Positions 15,363 through 23,823 of a stretch of 52,411 bases of DNA are shown here, piece by piece. Within the stretch, counting starts at the first letter, position 1. Every line of letters starts with the position of its first letter. The stretch comes from a virus. The DNA lies in the IMG/VR virus record IMGVR_UViG_3300001352_001640, positions 3,169 to 55,579 of that record. One strand, 5' to 3'. The position numbers and the translations under genes were made by a program. The notes under the pieces are model-generated. The model saw only the letters and a list, made by a program, of their open reading frames with translations. It searched no databases and was not told where the DNA came from.

Positions 15363-15958
15363 ATAAGTTACCATTCACCGACAAGTTACAAACAGACGGT
15401 GACTTTGACGAAGAACAGGATGTTATATCAGAAACCCCAACTCCGTCTCCAACTCCAACTGAGACTCCGACTCCCGAGGAAACTCCCACACCAACTCCGT
15501 CACCAACTCCGTCACCAACTCCGTCTCCAACGGAGACTCCGACTCCTGAGGAAACTCCCACACCAACTCCCACACCAACTCCGTCACCAACTCCGTCTCC
15601 AACGGAGACTCCGACTCCTGAGGAAACTCCCACACCAACTCCGTCTCCAACGGAGACTCCGACTCCTGAGGAAACTCCCACACCAACTCCGTCACCAACT
15701 CCGTCTCCAACGGAGACTCCGACTCCGTCTCACATTCCAAGTTTGAAACCAACATCCCAAGAAGATGAAAATGTTATGTCAACACCGATGTATAACACAG
15801 ATGACCCAAATATAGCAGGACCTTACTATGTTCCGTGGAAAAAAACATCAATGGAGGCACATGACAAATATTTTGCAAAGAAGATATATAGAAAAAATTC
15901 AGGTGAATATATACCTGATAGCACTCTCGGAAATGTACCTACTAATAATGACGAATAA
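15353..15958 (+). CDS. -1-frame extension of the membrane protein: Pro/Thr/Glu-rich tail
   Basis: This frame encodes 201 residues that follow the membrane protein if the ribosome slips back one base at the A run. It reads [15 protein letters not shown], then an acidic stretch, then about 100 residues of repeats such as [18 protein letters not shown], and a unique C-terminal part of about 65 residues containing [19 protein letters not shown]. The open frame, absence of any start codon before the repeats and a normal-looking unique C-terminus imply that it is translated as part of the upstream protein. The alternative is an indel error in the homopolymer, which would make this one ordinary gene of 14268-15958. 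Either way the tail belongs to the same product. Confidence 0.7.
   Translation, partial: NWIDKLPFTDKLQTDGDFDEEQDVISETPTPSPTPTETPTPEETPTPTPSPTPSPTPSPTETPTPEETPTPTPTPTPSPTPSPTETPTPEETPTPTPSPTETPTPEETPTPTPSPTPSPTETPTPSHIPSLKPTSQEDENVMSTPMYNTDDPNIAGPYYVPWKKTSMEAHDKYFAKKIYRKNSGEYIPDSTLGNVPTNNDE
15431..15731 (+). repeat. Imperfect tandem repeats encoding Pro/Thr/Ser/Glu
   Basis: About 300 bases of imperfect repeats with basic words ACTCCGTCTCCA, ACGGAGACTCCG and CCTGAGGAAACTCCC. Larger repeating blocks of about 48-66 bases encode [22 protein letters not shown] and ACGGAG are inverted repeats, so each block can form a small hairpin. The low complexity leaves all six frames open, which produces spurious long frames on both strands. 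A related, shorter Pro/Thr/Ser tail ends the 3106-residue protein at 34870-34967. Confidence 0.9.
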
Positions 15959-15972
15959 AATATATATATACT

Positions 15973-15982
15973 TATATTTATT
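15973..15982 (+). promoter_or_regulatory. Candidate promoter motif TATATTTATT
   Basis: A one-base variant of TATATTTATA in the 65-base gap between 15958 and 16024, 41 bases before the next ATG. It would serve the operon with the late sigma factor gene. Confidence 0.3.
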
Positions 15983-16023
15983 AAACACTTGACTTTTCCC
16001 ACTATATTCCTATAAACTTCATT

Positions 16024-16287
16024 ATGTACATTAACATATATTTAGTTTTTTCTGCCATACTTCTGTTCATTATATTAATTTATATAATAGTAAATTTGTA
16101 TAAAAAAAATTCAACATACGAAAATTGGGTATACGAATTAAACGAATCGTTGTCCGACGTTTTACGCAATTGGAATACAATTGACTCCAAGCAGATGTTT
16201 GAAAAAGATGACGAAGTTGGTGTAGTGTATGAAGGAATTGATGATATCATGAAAGACATAGAAACAAGGACAACCAAAAATGGCTAA
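16024..16287 (+). CDS. Small single-pass membrane protein
   Basis: The 87-residue protein has one strongly hydrophobic segment at residues about 4-25 (IYLVFSAILLFIILIYIIVNLY) followed by KK, and a soluble acidic part of about 60 residues (ENWVYELNESLSDVLRNWNTID). The layout suggests an N-terminal membrane anchor with a cytoplasmic domain by the positive-inside rule. No family is recognised; small membrane proteins next to the late sigma gene occur in T4-like phages but I cannot name an equivalent. Its end overlaps the sigma gene start by eight bases (ATGGCTAA), so the two are translationally coupled. Confidence 0.75.
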   Translation: MYINIYLVFSAILLFIILIYIIVNLYKKNSTYENWVYELNESLSDVLRNWNTIDSKQMFEKDDEVGVVYEGIDDIMKDIETRTTKNG

Positions 16288-17056
16288 CAAACAGAAACAA
16301 ACAGAAACCAAACCAGCAGAGGTTACGGAAGTTAAACGGGTAATAAAACGCAGACGCAGAAAAAAAGGCAAAGGTAAGCAATACTTCACACAAGAAACTG
16401 AAGATGCAATTGTAGAATACAATGGTTCTGAAGATGTAAAGATTAGAAATGATATATACAACGAACGAATACGATACGCATTTGATAAACTAGCCGAAAA
16501 CATTTTAAACACATTTAAATTTTCTTATTTTCAGTGTAGTCACGAAGAAGTACAACAAGAGGTTGTCAGCAACTTGGTTGGCAACATACACAAATACAAA
16601 CAACAAAACGGAAAGGCCTTTTCATACTTTTCAATTATAGCAAAAAATTTCCTAATTTTATACAACAACGGAAACTATAAAAAATTCAAAAGACACATGA
16701 GTGTGGACGATGATGAAATTGTATATGAACGAAAAGAATTAACAGTAAATCCAAAAAATGAAGTCAAACTGAAAGAGATAAATGAATTCATCAGATTAAT
16801 GATAGAGTATTATGACACAAATCTGGAAAATATGTTTAAGAAACCACAAGAGTTAAAAATAGCAGCTGCAGTTGTAGAAATATTTAGACGATGTGATTCA
16901 ATTGAAAACTTCAATAAAAAGGCAATATATTTGTATATTCGTGAAATGACAGATTGTAAAACTCAAAACATTACAAAGGTTGTAAATAAAATGCGTGATG
17001 TGCAAAAGACTATAACAAAGTCTTATTTTAAAAACGGATACATTGATAAGAACTGA
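16280..17056 (+). CDS. 55: Late-transcription sigma factor, T4 gp55-like
   Basis: The 258-residue protein matches the gp55 pattern of marine T4-like phages. After a basic lysine/arginine-rich N-terminus (RRRRKKGKGK at 24-33) comes YFTQETEDAIVEYNGSED (35-52), then RNDIYNERIRYAFDKLAENILNTFKF (56-81), and the region-2-like segment GKAFSYFSIIAKNFLILYNN (111-130). gp55 directs host RNA polymerase to late promoters, with the core TATAAATA in T4. Here it probably controls the virion genes that fill most of the window. The basic N-terminus could contact DNA. The assignment is from motif memory and gene size; the C-terminal clamp-binding motif of T4 gp55 was not identified. Confidence 0.82.
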   Translation: MANKQKQTETKPAEVTEVKRVIKRRRRKKGKGKQYFTQETEDAIVEYNGSEDVKIRNDIYNERIRYAFDKLAENILNTFKFSYFQCSHEEVQQEVVSNLVGNIHKYKQQNGKAFSYFSIIAKNFLILYNNGNYKKFKRHMSVDDDEIVYERKELTVNPKNEVKLKEINEFIRLMIEYYDTNLENMFKKPQELKIAAAVVEIFRRCDSIENFNKKAIYLYIREMTDCKTQNITKVVNKMRDVQKTITKSYFKNGYIDKN

Positions 17057-17080
17057 AGATTCTAAAAAATATATACATCC

Positions 17081-17089
17081 ATATTTATA
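17081..17089 (+). promoter_or_regulatory. Candidate promoter motif ATATTTATA
   Basis: The motif lies in the 39-base gap after the sigma gene, six bases before the ATG at 17096. Used as a promoter it would give a very short leader. It matches nine of ten bases of TATATTTATA. Confidence 0.3.
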
Positions 17090-17095
17090 TTTACT

Positions 17096-17515
17096 ATGGA
17101 TTCAGATACAGAAATTTTTAAAGGAAAAACATTTTCCTCTTTGGTAAAGGACATTTATTTCAACTCTAGTCACAAAAAGGAGCAAATAAATCAACTTATA
17201 AAAGACCTAAGAGAAATGGTCAAAGACCTCGGGTCGGCAACAGTTATAGCTCCTATGATAAAAGACTATATTGATGTGGGTATAAAAAACGATGATCAAC
17301 TCGTTAAATTATCCGCGGTTCTACAAAGATTTATAGCTGGAACTTCGGGAGGAGGAGATGACGGAGCAACTGGTGGAGGGCTGTCCGATGCAGAAAAAGA
17401 ACAACTACTTTCTACTGTTAAAAAAGAACTAGATGATCTTGAAAAGACCAACTCTGTTGTGGAAAAAACACTCGATAACGCAGACGTACCAAACGAAGAA
17501 AAACTAATTGGATAA
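17096..17515 (+). CDS. Hypothetical protein, 139 residues, helical with glycine-rich hinge
   Basis: The product is not recognised. Residues 1-85 are predicted helical (KEQINQLIKDLREMVKDLGSATVIAPMIKDYIDVGIKNDDQLVKLSAVLQRFI). A glycine-rich hinge (GTSGGGDDGATGGG) follows, then an acidic helix (SDAEKEQLLSTVKKELDDLEKT). No membrane segment or cysteine is visible. It lies between the late sigma factor and the large gp5-like gene, ten bases before the latter, and is likely expressed late. A scaffold, chaperone or minor structural role is possible but unsupported by motif. Confidence 0.65.
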   Translation: MDSDTEIFKGKTFSSLVKDIYFNSSHKKEQINQLIKDLREMVKDLGSATVIAPMIKDYIDVGIKNDDQLVKLSAVLQRFIAGTSGGGDDGATGGGLSDAEKEQLLSTVKKELDDLEKTNSVVEKTLDNADVPNEEKLIG

Positions 17516-17524
17516 TAACGATTT

Positions 17525-20500
17525 ATGGCTTATACCAAGTACATAAAAAAATCAGTAACAAAGGAGTTGAATACCAATCATCTGGTAACTCACAGACATC
17601 TGGTGAGTGGAACTCCTGATAATACTGAGTTTTATGAAATGGAACCTGGAGTGGTTGTGGATGTAATACGAGATGAAAACCATCCCATATTTTCTGACGA
17701 AGAGTTAAAACCGGAGATTTCTCCTGATGAGTGGCCTGCCGGATTTAATTCCGATGGGCAGGTAGATTATTCATGGATAGGTAGAGTTAAAGTGCGTTTG
17801 TTGTATAGTCAAAACAAAGCACCATTAAACGAACTATCGTGGGCGTTACCTGTGGATGGAACAATAAAAGAATATCCACTATTAAATGAAACTATAATTG
17901 TCACCAAATATGTAAACAACTTATATTATACACGTAGATTAAATTCAAGAAACTTTTTAAACAACTCAGCTGACTTTAGAACAGAACCAAGATTCGGTGC
18001 AAATAATCGTCTAAATTCTAAAAATTGTCCCAACTTAAAAGGTGCATTGAATTCATCTAATATCAGTAAAGCATCAAATCAATATGGTCAATATCTTGGC
18101 AAGTACTTTAAAGCAAATAACCGAGTTAGACCACTTAAAAACTTTGAAGGGGATACCATTATAGAAAGTCGGTTCGGTTCTAGTATTAGATTTGGTTGTT
18201 ATGAAGATAATCCTGAAATTGATGTAGGATCTGCTACTGGTAGTGGAGATGCGTATGATTCCAATTTAGGCAATCCGATGATTATCATTCGCAATAGGCA
18301 ACACCCAAGAGGGGGTGACGAGGAAATTTATTCACATACTATGTTAGAAGATATCAATAAAGATGGTTCGTCTATTCACATAACCAGTGGTAAAACAATA
18401 AGTAAATTTGCTCCTACTTTGTCCGGTCCTTCTGATGACAGTGGTGGAGCAAAACCAAAGGGATTTGGGGGTCTTTCAAAATTAGCAAACTCTTCGGTTG
18501 GTACGGGTATAGATCCTGCCAACATGGTTGCACAGACGGGGGCAATGACATCAGCAGCTGGAGCAGTGGGGCAATCGGGTCTCAATTTAGCAGAAACTGC
18601 CGGAAATGCATATGTCGACCAACAACTTGCTGGTCCAATGGCAGCTGCTCAGACAGGAGCTAGTGTGGCACAGGGAGCATCTTCGGCATCCGGTAGTGGA
18701 GGGGGTGGAGGAGGAACATCCACCTCGGACAGAACAGGACCAACCGCAGCTGCACAAAAAGCATCGCAGGGAGACTGGTCCGGATCAATTGGTTCAAGTA
18801 TGGGAACTGCGGTAGGACAGGAAAACGGTGCAAAAGTGGGTGGTCGTTTGGGAAACATGGGAATTGAAAATGCTTCCAAGTTGGTTAAGGTTGAGGGTGT
18901 GTCAACAGGTGGAGTGGGGGTAGCATCTGCAACAGCTTCAATTGGGGGAAGTGTAGGATCAACCGGAGTTTCCGGAGCCACAACTCATTCTATCGGAACA
19001 TCTGCGGGTAAAAAAACCTTTATGAAGGGTGTGGGTCTTGGAAATTTCTCACTAAACTCCACATATGAAAGTGGAATTATAGGTGCAATAAAAACTGCAA
19101 ACAAAGTAGGAAAATCTACCTTATTAAAAAAGACAAAGGCAGGACGAGCTTTATCCGCTGCATCTTCCCTCGGAATTGGAATTCCGGGTGCGGGTGGTCT
19201 AGGTATAAACTCAGGTGATAGTTCTATGTTCAAAATTTTCAAATTGGCATCATTTGGTGTTCGTTCCATATGTGCAGGTTTGAAAAATAAAAATGATTTT
19301 GGATCAGACACAGAAGAATCCCTCGGGTGGTTACTTTCGTTTGGGATCAATCTGGAATTACTTGCTCTACTTATGGCAATTTTTGATAGATTGCGAAATC
19401 TAAAATTTAATTTCGGTTCTATGTTTTCATTTGATTTAGATAGTCTTACATTTGATTTATGTGATTGGATGAATCAAGTTGAGTTCGGTTCGTCATTAAC
19501 TGACACACTAAAAGGAGAAGCAGGAAAAATGCTTGGTGGGGGTTTGACAGGAAGTGGTTCTTCCGGAGCAGGATTGTTGGGAGGAGTCGGTGCAGGATTA
19601 TTAGGAGGACTAACAGGATCAGCTTCAAACAAAGATAAAACAAATGCCCTGGGGAAAGATTTATCTGCCAAAGGAACACTTGGTGCGTTCACAAGCAGGG
19701 ATTCTGACTTTGGTCAACAATTTCAATTAATAACAGACGAAGAAAAGGAACAACTAAAGGCATCCGGTATGAACTTTGGGTCAATGGGGTTATCGTTAAA
19801 AAAAGGAAATAGTCAAGTAGCCACGATGGGATTTGATCCGTTAACTGGACTGCTTAGAAAGAAATCTCCCGGAGGAGCAAGTACATTTAGTGCATCCGTT
19901 GATCCAAGTGCAGCTAGTTCATCTAAAGTGGCCAGCAACTTGGGAGCAATAAGTTATATGTCTGGTGGAGGGGGAATACAATATGGATCGTCTGTTGATG
20001 CCATTAACGAACGAGATGCAACCAAAGAAATAAAAGACCCAACAGGAACTTCACCACAAACAACAACGGGTTCAACAGATACAGCCACAGGACCTTCAAC
20101 AACAGGCCCGGATTCGTCAACTGAAGAATCTGTACCAGGATCACCAACTCCATCTTTTGGTGGACCCGAATCATCACCAAGTGGAACGTCACCATCAACC
20201 GGTGGAACAACTGGTTCTGTTTCATCTCAACCAACCCAAGGTGGTTCTCAACCATCTAGTTTAGCATCTGATCCATCTACACAATCTTCTCCAGTTGCAC
20301 CAACAACAACAAGTCCATCTGCATCAAACGGAGTTCAGGCTGCCCCACCTATGCCAGATTCGGTCAATTCGTTTCACACAGGTGAGAAAATAACAGCTGC
20401 TGACTTAGCAGGAACACCACTCGCAGGTGCTGACTTAAATGCAGTTGCTTGTTTAGCACCCGCTGATCTTGCTATGTTAAAAGATACAAAAGCAGTTGCT

Positions 20501-21016
20501 GATTCTATTCAACAAGCAACTGATGCAGCTAATCAAGCATTTGATGCTAAACTGGAACAAGCAGAAACTGAGGCACTTGCAGAGGGTGGGGGTGAACTTA
20601 TATTTGGTGGCCAACTTCCAAAATTAGACGGAAATCAAATAATACTAAACTCAGACCGGGTTTTAATTTCTTCAAAAGTTGGAGAGATGGTCAGTTTCTC
20701 GAAAGGAAAATACGCAGTAGCTACGGACGGAGAGTTGACAATGAATGCAGTAAGTCGAATAGTAACCGTCACAGCTGAACACACTTCGTTGGTTTCCCCT
20801 ACAATTCACCTTGGAGATTATGTTACAACCAGACATCCTGTACTAAAAGGAGACGCTGCGGTTTCTTGGTTGAATTCATTGTGTGGTTGGTTGGGTTCTC
20901 ATACCCACCACGATCCATACATATCAACAAGCAGCTCAGCTCAACAAGGACAATTATCCGGATTAAAAGCAACTTTGCCTACATTATTAAGTACACGGGT
21001 ATTTATAGACGGATAA
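17525..21016 (+). CDS. 5: Baseplate central spike/hub protein, gp5-like
   Basis: The 1163-residue protein has an N-terminal OB-fold-like region (residues about 35-140: EPGVVVDVIRD ... YSWIGRVKVRLLYSQ ... ELSWALPVDGTIKEYPLLNETIIV), the arrangement at the start of gp5/VgrG-type hub proteins. A very long glycine/serine/alanine-rich middle follows, with a short leucine-rich segment near 610-640 (LLSFGINLELLALLMAIFDRL). The C-terminal 140 residues resemble a beta-helical spike (QIILNSDRVLISSKVGEMVSFSKG ... HLGDYV) and contain GSHTHHDP, a histidine cluster like the metal-binding tips of phage spikes. The lysozyme domain of T4 gp5 was not recognised. Upstream of gp25 and gp6 homologues, its position supports the call. 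Confidence 0.75.
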   Translation: MAYTKYIKKSVTKELNTNHLVTHRHLVSGTPDNTEFYEMEPGVVVDVIRDENHPIFSDEELKPEISPDEWPAGFNSDGQVDYSWIGRVKVRLLYSQNKAPLNELSWALPVDGTIKEYPLLNETIIVTKYVNNLYYTRRLNSRNFLNNSADFRTEPRFGANNRLNSKNCPNLKGALNSSNISKASNQYGQYLGKYFKANNRVRPLKNFEGDTIIESRFGSSIRFGCYEDNPEIDVGSATGSGDAYDSNLGNPMIIIRNRQHPRGGDEEIYSHTMLEDINKDGSSIHITSGKTISKFAPTLSGPSDDSGGAKPKGFGGLSKLANSSVGTGIDPANMVAQTGAMTSAAGAVGQSGLNLAETAGNAYVDQQLAGPMAAAQTGASVAQGASSASGSGGGGGGTSTSDRTGPTAAAQKASQGDWSGSIGSSMGTAVGQENGAKVGGRLGNMGIENASKLVKVEGVSTGGVGVASATASIGGSVGSTGVSGATTHSIGTSAGKKTFMKGVGLGNFSLNSTYESGIIGAIKTANKVGKSTLLKKTKAGRALSAASSLGIGIPGAGGLGINSGDSSMFKIFKLASFGVRSICAGLKNKNDFGSDTEESLGWLLSFGINLELLALLMAIFDRLRNLKFNFGSMFSFDLDSLTFDLCDWMNQVEFGSSLTDTLKGEAGKMLGGGLTGSGSSGAGLLGGVGAGLLGGLTGSASNKDKTNALGKDLSAKGTLGAFTSRDSDFGQQFQLITDEEKEQLKASGMNFGSMGLSLKKGNSQVATMGFDPLTGLLRKKSPGGASTFSASVDPSAASSSKVASNLGAISYMSGGGGIQYGSSVDAINERDATKEIKDPTGTSPQTTTGSTDTATGPSTTGPDSSTEESVPGSPTPSFGGPESSPSGTSPSTGGTTGSVSSQPTQGGSQPSSLASDPSTQSSPVAPTTTSPSASNGVQAAPPMPDSVNSFHTGEKITAADLAGTPLAGADLNAVACLAPADLAMLKDTKAVADSIQQATDAANQAFDAKLEQAETEALAEGGGELIFGGQLPKLDGNQIILNSDRVLISSKVGEMVSFSKGKYAVATDGELTMNAVSRIVTVTAEHTSLVSPTIHLGDYVTTRHPVLKGDAAVSWLNSLCGWLGSHTHHDPYISTSSSAQQGQLSGLKATLPTLLSTRVFIDG

Positions 21017-21028
21017 TATGTATATAGA

Positions 21029-21038
21029 TATATTTATA
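21029..21038 (+). promoter_or_regulatory. Candidate promoter motif TATATTTATA
   Basis: An exact copy lies between an in-frame ATG at 21018 and the ATG at 21042, three bases before the latter. If it is a promoter, the transcript would be leaderless or nearly so, and the later ATG is the true start. Confidence 0.35.
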
Positions 21039-21041
21039 ATT

Positions 21042-21458
21042 ATGAAAAAAGAACAACTAACTAATCTAATAAGAGAAGCGGTGAGAGCAGAATTGAAATC
21101 TTTTCTACCCAATGTGCTGAAAGAACTCAATACACTCACCAAACAACCCAAGAACAATGCTGATTTAGTTGAAGTTACAAGGAAATCACTGAAGAAAGTT
21201 CGTGCAGATAAACCAATTAAATCTAACACAAACTATAAAACATATTCTAAAAACTCTGCTATAAATGATATACTGAATGAAACAGTAGGTGGAATACCAC
21301 AAGAAGGGGGTGTGTCATCTGGAATAAATGAAGTTAAAGATTTTCAAGGTCAGGTCGTTGATGTTGACGCATTACCTGATCATGTTTCCAATGCACTAAC
21401 CCGGGATTATTCGGCAGTATTAAAAGCAGTTGATAAAAAACGAGGAAACATTAAATGA
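21042..21458 (+). CDS. Hypothetical protein between gp5-like and gp25 genes, 138 residues
   Basis: I choose ATG 21042 (MKKEQLTNLIREAVRAELKSFLPNVLKEL). An in-frame ATG at 21018 is closer to the previous stop but would put the TATATTTATA motif inside the gene and add MYIDIFII. The N-terminus is an amphipathic helix of a type common at the ends of proteins in marine T4-like phages. The middle is basic and low in structure and the C-terminus (VDALPDHVSNALTRDYSAVLKAVDKK) is helical. It overlaps gp25 by four bases (ATGA). Position suggests a baseplate assembly component; no family is recognised. Confidence 0.65.
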   Translation: MKKEQLTNLIREAVRAELKSFLPNVLKELNTLTKQPKNNADLVEVTRKSLKKVRADKPIKSNTNYKTYSKNSAINDILNETVGGIPQEGGVSSGINEVKDFQGQVVDVDALPDHVSNALTRDYSAVLKAVDKKRGNIK

Positions 21459-21847
21459 GTGGAGATGGTTTAGGTATAAAACTACCCTACACACGCAGTA
21501 ACAAAGAAGGGTATTTTGCTCAAGTTGAAACTGAACTTGACAAAGCAAGAACCAACTTAACGATGTTGTTGATGACATCAAAGGGTGAGCGACCGATGAT
21601 GCCCACATATGGAAGTGATTTAAAAAAAATACTATTTTCTCAAAACACAGAAGGAGCGGTTGATGTTGAATTTGAAGATGCAGTTGTTGATGCAACATCA
21701 ACTTGGATGAATAGTGTGGTTATCACGGACGTAAAGATAAACCGAGATCCTATAAACAATCCATATCAAGCAGAAATTAAAGTGACTTTTGAACTAACAA
21801 ATCTACCTGACTCAGAACAAGAGTTGGACTTACAAATAGAGGTTTAA
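21455..21847 (+). CDS. 25: Baseplate wedge protein gp25-like
   Basis: This 130-residue protein has the gp25/GPW family pattern: KEGYFAQVETELDKARTNLTMLLMTSKGERPMMPTYGSDLKKILF, where GERPMMPTYG (44-53) contains the conserved Glu-Arg-Pro (EPR-type) segment, followed by a beta-rich C-terminal half ending LDLQIEV. gp25 sits in the core of the baseplate wedge, joins the gp6/gp53 complex and is linked to sheath initiation in contractile tails. Length (T4 gp25 is 132 residues) is normal. The next gene starts two bases after the stop and is a gp6 homologue, which matches the usual gene order. Confidence 0.92.
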   Translation: MSGDGLGIKLPYTRSNKEGYFAQVETELDKARTNLTMLLMTSKGERPMMPTYGSDLKKILFSQNTEGAVDVEFEDAVVDATSTWMNSVVITDVKINRDPINNPYQAEIKVTFELTNLPDSEQELDLQIEV

Positions 21848-21849
21848 TT

Positions 21850-23823
21850 ATGACAACCGATATGGACATATTCGCAAATAAAAAAGGTAAAGATATAAAT
21901 TACCTTAGTAGAGACTTCAACTCTTTTAAATCAAGTTTGGTACAATATATAAAATCATACTTTCCTGGATCATACAAAGACTTTAGTGAAAACTCAACAG
22001 GAATGATGTTTGTAGAATTATCTGCGTATGTTGGTGATGTTTTGTCTTATTATATAGATTATCAATTTAAAGAGGGATTTTTGCAATATGCAAGTGAACG
22101 AAATAACATAATGACACTTGCGGGTTATTTAGGATACAAACCAAAACCATCGGTTCCTGCATCCACAAATATTTCAGTTATGCACATAGTACCATCAAAA
22201 CTTGATAGCATGGGAAAGAATATTCCAGACATGAAATATGCATTAAATATTGAAGCTGGTATGGAAGTTAGGTCTGGAGATAATTCTGATATTGTGTTCA
22301 GAACAACCCAACCAGTAATCTTTGCCGAAAATACCCAAGACTCTCCATTAACCATTAAAGTTTTTCAAAGAGATTCTTCTGGTCAACCTGTGTATTACTT
22401 GCTTAAAAAACTTGCCCATGTATCAAGTGGAACTTTAAAAAGAAAAGTTGTTCAAGTAGGTGAGGCCTCTTCATTTTATGAAATAGAGTTGGGTGATACT
22501 AATGTGCTGGAGGTGGTTTCTGTAAAGGACTCTGATGAAAATGCTTGGCACGAAGTTCCCTATCTAGCTCAAAGCACGGTGTTGATAGATGAACCAAACA
22601 ACTCAAGAAATAGTCCACTTTATTCTAAATACGCAACAACGGTTCCCTATGTATTGCGATACATGAAAACCTCAAAAAGATTTGTGGTACATACAAATAC
22701 AGACAACACAACCACAATTGAGTTTGGAAAGGGTGATGATAAAATTGACGATGAACTTATAGTCCCGAGTATGAGTAATGTGGGTCGTACTATCAATACA
22801 AATCGTTCTATTTTAGACATGGGTTACGACCCAAGCAACTTTTTGAAAAACGATTCATACGGAGAAGCACCATCCAACACAGAATTGACAATTGATTATT
22901 ATGTGGGAGGTGGTGCGAGCTCCAATGTTGCAAGTAACACACTTAACAACATCAGTCTCGTTTCATATGCCGAGTCAAATGAATTTTTAAATGCAAACGA
23001 ACGATCCACATTAGAAGGAATTAAAAATAGTTTAAAAGTAAACAACGATGAACCTGCACGTGGGGGTAAGGGTGCTGAAAGTGATGAAGAAATAAGATTA
23101 AAAGGTTTGGCCTCTTTTCCTGCTCAACTTCGTGCAGTTACTAGAGAAGATTATGTTATTCGAGCATATTCTATGCCAGCAAAGTTTGGAAGTGTCGCGA
23201 AGTCGTTTGTAACAAAAGACGGAATTTTAGATACACAATCTCAACTTGATATAATTAAAACAAACGAAACGAACCAAGATATATCACCCGAATCAATAAA
23301 TACCGTATACGGAGAAGTGAATAATCCGTTTGCGATAAATATGTATGTACTTAGTTATGATGAAGATAAGAAACTAACACAACCCAATGAACTTGTTTTC
23401 AAAAATCTAACAAGATACATGACACAATATAGAATGTTAACTGATGGACTAAACATATCCAGTGCGTTTATCATTAACATCGGAATATATTTTGAAATCT
23501 CTGTTCTTCATAACTTTAATCAAAAAGAGGTTCTTGATAACACTATGGTTGAACTAACAAATTATTTTGAGATAGATAATTGGCAAATTTCACAACCAAT
23601 TGAAATTAGTAGTTTAGAAATAATGATTTCAAAAATAAACGGAGTTCGTACGGTGGGCAACTTGAGGATTGTAAACCTTACATCAAATGATGGAAATTAT
23701 TCCGTAAACGAATATGACATAGAGTCGGCCACCATTGGTAAGATATTATACCCATCAATGGACCCATCAATATTTGAAGTAAAATTTCCTGGTAGAGATA
23801 TAGTTGGGAGGGTTGTGTCGTGA
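21850..23823 (+). CDS. 6: Baseplate wedge protein gp6-like (baseplate J family)
   Basis: The 657-residue protein (T4 gp6 has 660) begins INYLSRDFNSFKSSLVQYIKSYFPGSYKDFSENSTGMMFVELSAYVGDVLSYYIDYQFKE in its first 80 residues, and then YASERNNIMTLAGYLGYKP, the characteristic N-terminal region of gp6 homologues. The C-terminal half has EEIRLKGLASFPAQLRAVTREDYVIRAYSMP, the typical baseplate J-like segment. gp6 dimers form the inner ring of the baseplate and connect the wedges. It is followed at once by a gene whose GTG start overlaps the TGA stop. Family and gene order agree. Confidence 0.93.
   Translation: MTTDMDIFANKKGKDINYLSRDFNSFKSSLVQYIKSYFPGSYKDFSENSTGMMFVELSAYVGDVLSYYIDYQFKEGFLQYASERNNIMTLAGYLGYKPKPSVPASTNISVMHIVPSKLDSMGKNIPDMKYALNIEAGMEVRSGDNSDIVFRTTQPVIFAENTQDSPLTIKVFQRDSSGQPVYYLLKKLAHVSSGTLKRKVVQVGEASSFYEIELGDTNVLEVVSVKDSDENAWHEVPYLAQSTVLIDEPNNSRNSPLYSKYATTVPYVLRYMKTSKRFVVHTNTDNTTTIEFGKGDDKIDDELIVPSMSNVGRTINTNRSILDMGYDPSNFLKNDSYGEAPSNTELTIDYYVGGGASSNVASNTLNNISLVSYAESNEFLNANERSTLEGIKNSLKVNNDEPARGGKGAESDEEIRLKGLASFPAQLRAVTREDYVIRAYSMPAKFGSVAKSFVTKDGILDTQSQLDIIKTNETNQDISPESINTVYGEVNNPFAINMYVLSYDEDKKLTQPNELVFKNLTRYMTQYRMLTDGLNISSAFIINIGIYFEISVLHNFNQKEVLDNTMVELTNYFEIDNWQISQPIEISSLEIMISKINGVRTVGNLRIVNLTSNDGNYSVNEYDIESATIGKILYPSMDPSIFEVKFPGRDIVGRVVS

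Noticed and set aside
15431-15731. CRISPR-like tandem repeats
   Set aside because: Repeats are contiguous, of unequal length, protein-coding and without unique spacers; no cas genes are near.
15304-15755. Long overlapping frames on both strands in the repeat region (Gly/Val-rich on minus, Leu/Arg/Gln-rich on plus)
   Set aside because: The repeat lacks stop codons in several frames because of its composition. The translations are monotonous, and only the -1 frame of the membrane protein continues into unique, normal sequence.
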